Shown piece after piece: positions 5,742-9,553 of a stretch of DNA of 9,553 nucleotides. Position 1 is the stretch's first letter, and every line of letters starts with the position of its first letter. This DNA comes from DYCT01 sp051875715 (GTDB lineage: Bacteria > Bacteroidota > Bacteroidia > Bacteroidales > Bacteroidaceae). The stretch is taken from NCBI GenBank assembly GCA_051875715.1, contig JBJEHD010000068.1:1-9553 (forward strand). Direction: 5' to 3'. The notes under the pieces were generated by a model. It saw nothing but the letters and a program-made list of their open reading frames with translations, made no database searches and was not told where the DNA came from. The translations under genes and the position numbers were made by a program.

Positions 5742-7445
5742 ATGCAACTCAAGCAAGGAACCCTCCTGCAAGGAGGGAAATACAGAATCGAAACGATGCT
5801 GGGTCAGGGCGGCTTCGGCATCACCTATCTGGCCGAGCAGGTGATGCTCGGGCGCAAGGTGGCCATCAAGGAGTTCTTCTTCCGCGACTACTGCGAACGA
5901 GCGGAAGACAGCACCACCGTCACGCTCGGCACGCAGTCGAGCCGGGAAACCGTGGAACGCTTTCTTCAGAAGTTTCTGAAGGAAGCAAGGACCATCTCCA
6001 GCCTGCACCATCCCGGCATCATCCAGATTCACGACATCTTCGCGGAGAACAACACGGCCTACTACGTGATGGAATACATCGAGGGGCGGTCGCTGGCCGA
6101 CCGGGTCAAGGCGCAAGGGCCTTTGAGCGAATTGGAGGCGGTGTCGGTGGTGAGGCAGGCGGCCCAGGCGTTGGCCTACATCCATGCACACCATATCAAC
6201 CACCTCGACATCAAGCCGGGCAACCTCATGGTGCGCGATGCAGACGCGGCTGTCGTGCTGATTGATTTCGGCGTGTCCAAGCAGTACGATGCCGAAACCA
6301 ACGAGGGCACATCCACTACGCCTGTCGGCATCAGCCACGGCTATTCTCCGTTGGAGCAGTACCAGCGGAAGGGCGTAAGTTCCTTCTCGCCGGAGTCCGA
6401 CATCTATGCGCTGGGTGCCACGCTCTTCAAACTGCTGACCGGCACGACTCCGCCCGAAGCCGTCGATGTGGCTCAAGAGGGCCTGCCGCCCAAGCCCGCA
6501 CAAATCTCGGTGGCGACATGGGCCGCCGTGGAGGCCGCCATGCAGCCCCTGCGCAAGAACCGCCCGCAGACGGTGGAGGCGTGGCTGGCGTTGCTCTCGG
6601 CAGCAGAGCAAAAGGAAGAAGTCGTAGCAGCGAAACCGACCGAAGAAACCATCCTCCCGGAGGAAGTGGTTATGCCGCCGCAACCGACACCGGAACACAG
6701 GGTTAAAGTTGATGAGTTCAACCCGGAGGAAGTGGTTATGCCGCCGCAGCCAATCACCAAGCCCGTATCGCGCCGCAAATTTCTGTATGCCTCGCTTGTT
6801 ATATTGAGTGCATTGGTAGTTGGCTTCGTCAAGATAGTTGCACCGAAGCCGGAACCTGAATCAGCGCCTGAACCAATGCCTGAACCCACGCCTGTGAATT
6901 TGACACAAACCGGCACCATCAACGGCTACGGTTACGTCGACCTCGGCCTTTCGGTGAAGTGGGCGACCACGAACGTGGGCGCGTCCTCTCCTTCAGACTA
7001 CGGCGATTACTTTGCCTGGGGCGAGACGAGCACCAAGTCGGAGTACACCGAGGCGAACAGCCGCACCTACAAGACGAACATGGGCGATATTGCCGGCAAC
7101 GCCGCGTACGATGCTGCTCGTGCCAACTGGGGCGGCACATGGCGATTGCCCACCAAGGCGGAGTGCGAGAAGTTGGTGAACCAATGCACCTGGACGTGGA
7201 CCACGCAGGACGGCCACAACGGCTACCTCGTGACAGGGAAAAACGGGAATTCCATCTTCCTTCCGGCTGCGGGCTCCCGCTATGGTACGTCGCGCGACTA
7301 CGTTGGAGAGTACGGCCACTTTTGGAGTTCTACGCCTCGCGAAAGCAATTCAGAGGACGCCTATATCCTCTACTTCGATTCCTCCTCCTACGTGAATTGG
7401 AGCTACCGCTTCTACGGGCGTTCCGTTCGCCCTGTTTCAGAATGA
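5742..7445 (+). CDS. Receptor-like Ser/Thr kinase with periplasmic FISUMP domain, copy 1 (567 aa)
   Basis: The start at 5742 is preceded by AAAAGGA and places MQLKQGTLLQ just before the kinase fold; an upstream in-frame ATG would run through the phosphatase gene. Kinase domain, about 14-285: GQGGFG (21-26), VAIKE (K43), HLDIKPGN (154-161, catalytic D156), DFG (175-177), then SPLEQY. The HRD motif is HLD, so it is a non-RD kinase. A Pro/Glu linker holds PEEVVMPPQP twice (306-315, 328-337). RRK precedes one membrane helix (about 347-366), so the kinase is cytoplasmic and the C-terminus periplasmic. After a Pro/Glu spacer, residues 396-567 are a FISUMP domain (YGYVDLGLSVKWAT, YFAWGET, WRLPTKAE, SIFLPAAG, GRSVRPVSE). 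In Bacteroidales such tails are known DGR targets, and its last 50 residues show that pattern. This is a sensor kinase by inference; the ligand is unknown. Confidence 0.95.
   Translation: MQLKQGTLLQGGKYRIETMLGQGGFGITYLAEQVMLGRKVAIKEFFFRDYCERAEDSTTVTLGTQSSRETVERFLQKFLKEARTISSLHHPGIIQIHDIFAENNTAYYVMEYIEGRSLADRVKAQGPLSELEAVSVVRQAAQALAYIHAHHINHLDIKPGNLMVRDADAAVVLIDFGVSKQYDAETNEGTSTTPVGISHGYSPLEQYQRKGVSSFSPESDIYALGATLFKLLTGTTPPEAVDVAQEGLPPKPAQISVATWAAVEAAMQPLRKNRPQTVEAWLALLSAAEQKEEVVAAKPTEETILPEEVVMPPQPTPEHRVKVDEFNPEEVVMPPQPITKPVSRRKFLYASLVILSALVVGFVKIVAPKPEPESAPEPMPEPTPVNLTQTGTINGYGYVDLGLSVKWATTNVGASSPSDYGDYFAWGETSTKSEYTEANSRTYKTNMGDIAGNAAYDAARANWGGTWRLPTKAECEKLVNQCTWTWTTQDGHNGYLVTGKNGNSIFLPAAGSRYGTSRDYVGEYGHFWSSTPRESNSEDAYILYFDSSSYVNWSYRFYGRSVRPVSE
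6656..6748 (+). repeat. 27-bp direct repeat in the juxtamembrane linker
   Basis: Identical 27-nt copies lie at 6656-6682 and 6722-6748, and a third (26 nt) at 8568-8593 in the second kinase gene. Each encodes PEEVVMPPQP. The first kinase has two copies and the second has one, which points to a local duplication or to recombination between linkers. Confidence 0.9.
7275..7418 (+). other. DGR-like variable region, kinase 1 (VR1)
   Basis: These 144 nt encode residues 512-559. Aligned with 9165-9311, I count about 30 substitutions by hand, about 26 at codon positions 1 or 2. Thirteen codons differ yet keep C in the third base in both copies (for example TCC/GAC, TAC/GTC, CGC/TAC, ATC/GGC, TTC/GAC), as expected if both derive from AAC codons by adenine-specific mutagenesis. 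There is also one single-codon indel near 7384. The invariant frame (GGAGAG, TGGAGTTCT, GAGGACGCC) is kept. It is followed by CGTTCCGTTCGCCCTGT at 7419-7435, identical in both genes and placed where DGRs have the initiation-of-mutagenic-homology site. Confidence 0.72.
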
Positions 7446-7463
7446 TTGTGCAAACGAGAGCAG

Positions 7464-7485
7464 CGCATGAAATGCTTTCAATGCG
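7464..7485 (+). promoter_or_regulatory. Hairpin just downstream of kinase 1
   Basis: Bases 7464-7472 pair with 7476-7485 to give nine pairs with one bulged A (7480) and a TGC loop. It begins 18 nt after the stop codon and 28 nt after the 17-nt GC-rich block that ends the variable region. No T-run follows, so it is not a simple terminator. Some phage DGRs need a hairpin close behind the variable region; this one is further away and differs in loop size, so that role is only a possibility. An mRNA-stability or attenuation role is equally likely. Confidence 0.4.
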
Positions 7486-7561
7486 ATGCTGAGTGCAGCC
7501 AATCATCGCCGAAGGCAATAAAAGCGAAGCGCATTCGATTTATTTAATTATTTAATTTATT

Positions 7562-7589
7562 TTCCCGGGGCATACAGAAGCCCCGGGAA
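7562..7589 (+). promoter_or_regulatory. Perfect 10-bp GC-rich stem-loop between the kinase genes
   Basis: Bases 7562-7571 (TTCCCGGGGC) pair fully with 7580-7589, with an 8-nt loop. An AT-only tract of about 20 nt lies immediately upstream (7539-7563) and no T-run follows on the + strand. The structure could pause or partly stop transcription, protect the upstream mRNA, or control the second kinase. The AT-rich tract could hold a promoter, but no full TAnnTTTG is present. Confidence 0.6.
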
Positions 7590-7594
7590 CCACA

Positions 7595-7611
7595 ACTCGC
7601 CGAAGGCGAGT
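7595..7611 (+). promoter_or_regulatory. Second stem-loop just before kinase 2
   Basis: Bases 7595-7601 (ACTCGCC) pair with 7605-7611 around a GAA triloop, 14 nt before the start codon of the second kinase. Together with the stem at 7562-7589 it makes two stacked hairpins in the leader, placed where they could affect translation. It is followed by CGATACGCAA, which also occurs at 235-244 in the operon leader. Confidence 0.5.
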
Positions 7612-7625
7612 CGATACGCAAAAAT

Positions 7626-9338
7626 ATGAACATCAAAGGAGATACATTGCCTCTGGGAGCCGTGCTGCACGGCAAGTCCTACAGTTACCGCATCGAGCAG
7701 GTGCTGGGTCAGGGCAGTTTTGGCATCACCTACTTGGCATCCGTCAAGATGCAAGGCGCGCTGGGCAGCATCGATGCACAGGTGAAGGTGGCCGTCAAGG
7801 AGTTCTTCATGAAGGAAATCAACGGCCGCGAGGGCACGACGGTGACGAGCGGCAGCAAGGGCGGCCTGTTTGCCGACTATCGGAAGAAGTTCGTGCGCGA
7901 AGCCACGAACCTGTCCCGGCTCCGGCATCCGCACATCATCCAAGTGTTGGAATGCTTCGAAGAGAACAACACGGTCTACTATGCCATGGAATACCTTGAC
8001 GGTGGCAGTCTCGACGACCTCATCGCCCGTCGGCACGGCCTGCCCGAGGCGGAGGCCCTCGGGTATGTCCGCCAGGTGGCCGATGCCCTGGCCTATATGC
8101 ACGCCCACAACGTGCTGCACCTCGACCTGAAGCCGGGGAACGTCATGCTGCACCAGGGCAAGGCCGTGCTGATAGACTTCGGACTCAGCAAGCAATACGA
8201 CGAAGACGGCAATCCCGATTCGAGCACCACCGTGGGCGGCGGCACGCCGGGCTATGCCCCCATCGAGCAGGCGAACTATCGCGATGGCAAGGGCTTCCCC
8301 GTGACGATGGACATCTACGCCCTGGGCGGCACCCTGTACAAGATGCTGACGGGCCAGCGTCCGCCCGAGGCGAGCGAGGTGCTCAACGAAGGCCTGCCGC
8401 CCAAGCCCGCACAAATCTCGGCTACGACGTGGGCGGCCGTAGAAGCCGCCATGCAGCCCCTGCGCAAGAACCGGCCGCAGACGGTGGAGGCATGGATGGC
8501 ACTGCTCCCGGCAGCAGGACAAGAGGAAGAAGCCGTGGCAGCGAAACCGACCGAAGACACCATCCTTCCGGAGGAAGTGGTTATGCCGCCGCAACCGGCA
8601 TCAAGACCAGAACCACACCCCCAACCAGCACCCACACCAAGACTGGAACCGAAGCCGCAGTCCATCCACAAGCCCGTGTCGCGCCGCAAATTTCTGTATG
8701 CTTTACCTGTCATACTGATTGCGTTGGTGGTTGGCTTCGTCAAGATAGTTGCACCGAAGCCGGAGCCTGAACCAACGCCGGTGAAGTTGACACAAACCGG
8801 CACCATCAACGGCTACGGCTACGTCGACCTCGGCCTTTCGGTGAAGTGGGCGACCACGAACGTGGGCGCGTCCTCTCCCTCGGACTACGGCTACTATTTC
8901 GCCTGGGGCGAGACAAGCCCCAAGTCGGAATACACCGAGGCGAACAGCCGCACCTACGGGAAGAATATGGGCGACATCGCCGGCAACGCCGCGTATGATG
9001 CCGCCCGGGCCCAGTGGGGCAGCCCTTGGCGGTTGCCAACCAAGGCGGAGTGCAAAGAACTGCTAGACCAGTGCACCTGGACTTGGACCACGACGCAGGA
9101 CGGCCACAACGGCTACCTTGTCAAAGGGAAGAACGGGAACTCCATCTTTCTTCCGGCTGCGGGCGACCGCTATGGTTCGTCGCTCGACGTCGTTGGAGAG
9201 CTCGGCTACTATTGGAGTTCTTCGCCTTACGGGATCAATACGGAGGACGCCTACGGCCTCTGCTTCGGTTCCTCCTACCCCAACGTGGATTGGAACGACC
9301 GCGACAACGGCCGTTCCGTTCGCCCTGTGTCCGAATAA
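7626..9338 (+). CDS. Receptor-like Ser/Thr kinase with periplasmic FISUMP domain, copy 2 (570 aa)
   Basis: It has the same architecture as the first kinase. Kinase domain, about 20-293: GQGSFG (28-33), VAVKE (K58), HLDLKPGN (165-172, catalytic D167), DFG (184-186), GYAPIEQ (209-215); again a non-RD kinase. The loop between strands 2 and 3 is longer than in copy 1. The linker has one PEEVVMPPQP and a Pro-rich stretch (322-346). RRK precedes the membrane helix (about 357-376), then PKPEPEPTP and a FISUMP domain (398-570) ending in GRSVRPVSE. The gene starts 180 bp after copy 1, behind two hairpins, so it may be separately tuned. Its kinase half is clearly diverged from copy 1, whereas the C-terminal half is nearly the same apart from the last 50 residues, which differ as DGR variable regions do. 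The two probably serve different sensor specificities of one pathway; whether they pair with each other is unknown. Confidence 0.95.
   Translation: MNIKGDTLPLGAVLHGKSYSYRIEQVLGQGSFGITYLASVKMQGALGSIDAQVKVAVKEFFMKEINGREGTTVTSGSKGGLFADYRKKFVREATNLSRLRHPHIIQVLECFEENNTVYYAMEYLDGGSLDDLIARRHGLPEAEALGYVRQVADALAYMHAHNVLHLDLKPGNVMLHQGKAVLIDFGLSKQYDEDGNPDSSTTVGGGTPGYAPIEQANYRDGKGFPVTMDIYALGGTLYKMLTGQRPPEASEVLNEGLPPKPAQISATTWAAVEAAMQPLRKNRPQTVEAWMALLPAAGQEEEAVAAKPTEDTILPEEVVMPPQPASRPEPHPQPAPTPRLEPKPQSIHKPVSRRKFLYALPVILIALVVGFVKIVAPKPEPEPTPVKLTQTGTINGYGYVDLGLSVKWATTNVGASSPSDYGYYFAWGETSPKSEYTEANSRTYGKNMGDIAGNAAYDAARAQWGSPWRLPTKAECKELLDQCTWTWTTTQDGHNGYLVKGKNGNSIFLPAAGDRYGSSLDVVGELGYYWSSSPYGINTEDAYGLCFGSSYPNVDWNDRDNGRSVRPVSE
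8391..9338 (+). repeat. 3' half shared with the first kinase gene (copy 2)
   Basis: This is the partner of 6480-7445. The matching block starts with 31 identical nt at 8391-8421, covers the end of the kinase domain, linker, membrane helix and FISUMP domain, and ends at the conserved GRSVRPVSE. Between 8640 and 8675 the linkers are unrelated, so the block is not one clean duplication. Confidence 0.85.
9165..9311 (+). other. DGR-like variable region, kinase 2 (VR2)
   Basis: These 147 nt encode residues 514-562, the counterpart of 7275-7418. Differences between the copies fall on AAC- or adenine-compatible sites; codons such as GAC, CTC, GTC, TAC, ATC and GGC fit NNC derived from AAC. One extra codon sits near 9274-9282 (TAC CCC AAC against TCC TAC in copy 1). 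The same 17-nt GC-rich block (CGTTCCGTTCGCCCTGT) follows at 9312-9328. Just after the stop, 9339-9356 can form two alternative 4-bp hairpins. Confidence 0.72.
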
Positions 9339-9406
9339 GCACGCCGTGCGGGCACGTACGTCCCCTAAACGATGCGAGTACTCACAAAGGGCTTTGCCCG
9401 TGCGCA

Positions 9407-9458
9407 CCACCGCGAGGCAGCGCAGACTGACCGATGACGCTGCAACCATACACGGTGG
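9407..9458 (+). other. Nested stems in the 3' flank
   Basis: CCACCG (9407-9412) can pair with CGGTGG (9453-9458), enclosing GCAGCG (9417-9422) paired with CGCTGC (9438-9443). A further small GGGC/GCCC stem lies at 9389-9399. No T-run follows directly, so a terminator role is uncertain, although the operon must end about here. No gene is visible in 9339-9467. Confidence 0.35.
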
Positions 9459-9467
9459 CAGACAAAC

Positions 9468-9521
9468 TAAACCCAAAACGGTCATTAGGCCTTTATGTGC
9501 AAACGAACTTTCTTTTTGGCA
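9468..9521. repeat. Right copy of 54-bp inverted repeat bounding the operon
   Basis: This is the reverse complement of 1-54 with a single mismatch (position 9498 opposite position 24). It starts 130 nt after the last stop codon and ends in GGCA, so the unit has TGCC...GGCA ends. Bases beyond 9521 (to 9553) show no gene. Whether a target-site duplication flanks the pair cannot be seen because the left flank is outside the window. Confidence 0.9.
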
Positions 9522-9553
9522 TCTGTGTTCCCGTTTCTCGGTTACAATGGAGC

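Larger units (their letters stand above)
6480..7445 (+). repeat. 3' half shared with the second kinase gene (copy 1)
   Basis: From 6480 on, this gene matches 8391-9338 closely. The first 31 nt are identical, a 59-nt stretch in the FISUMP domain is identical, and the membrane helix region is nearly so. The kinase halves upstream are far less alike (roughly half of residues identical by eye). The gene pair is therefore a mosaic with a homogenised 3' half. Confidence 0.85.

Noticed and set aside
7447..7457. Eleven bases (TGTGCAAACGA) after kinase 1 that also occur within the right inverted repeat at 9496-9506
   Set aside because: The match is short and the flanks do not extend it. It could be a relic of a third repeat copy, but chance cannot be excluded.
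7562..7589. Rho-independent terminator after kinase 1
   Set aside because: The stem is strong, but no T-run follows on either strand in the needed position; the AT tract is upstream of the stem and reads as A-rich on the minus strand. Kept only as a possible regulatory structure.
3265..9338. Type VI secretion phospho-control module (kinase, PP2C, FHA)
   Set aside because: The trio resembles the threonine-phosphorylation pathway that controls some type VI systems, but no secretion genes are present and the kinases carry FISUMP ectodomains.

Overview
The window reads as one 9-kb operon from a GC-rich member of the Bacteroidales. The evidence for that placement is the Bacteroidota-type promoter (TTTG, 20 bp, TAnnTTTG) at 186-217, the weak or absent Shine-Dalgarno sites, a BspA-type leucine-rich-repeat protein, and two tails of the Fibrobacter succinogenes major paralogous (FISUMP) family. 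Genus cannot be decided from the sequence. All nine genes are on the + strand and tightly spaced (an 8-bp overlap to 24-bp gaps), except for a 180-bp structured gap before the last gene.

Layout. A 54-bp inverted repeat lies at 1-54, followed by a leader with the promoter. Then come: (1) a membrane-anchored protein with a paired EF-hand-like module (268-852); (2) an exported BspA-type LRR protein (867-1922); (3) a small exported coiled-coil protein (1930-2325); (4) a larger paralogue of gene 1 (2349-3272); (5) an exported caspase-like peptidase with its own EF-hand-like loop (3265-3996); (6) a zinc-ribbon-like plus FHA protein (4021-4593); (7) a PP2C phosphatase with a C-terminal membrane anchor (4597-5724); (8) and (9) two receptor-like Ser/Thr kinases (5742-7445 and 7626-9338), each with kinase, linker, one membrane helix and a FISUMP domain. 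The second copy of the 54-bp repeat, inverted, closes the unit at 9468-9521.

How it could work (inference). Kinases, phosphatase and FHA reader form a cytoplasmic phospho-signalling set. The kinases send a FISUMP domain into the periplasm, where the LRR protein, the coiled-coil protein, the EF-hand proteins and the caspase-like protease should also lie. This looks like an envelope-spanning sensor and effector system.

Main discovery. The last ~145 nt of the two kinase genes differ in the way expected of diversity-generating retroelement (DGR) variable regions. Thirteen aligned codons differ in base 1 and/or 2 while both copies keep C in base 3, as if derived from AAC template codons, and the block ends in an identical 17-nt GC-rich stretch. 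The upstream part of the same domain differs mostly by ordinary third-position changes. No reverse transcriptase or template repeat lies in the window, so any DGR would have to act in trans. A pair of kinase receptors with mutable sensor tips, beside a caspase-like protease and inside a repeat-bounded cassette, is the most unusual thing here.
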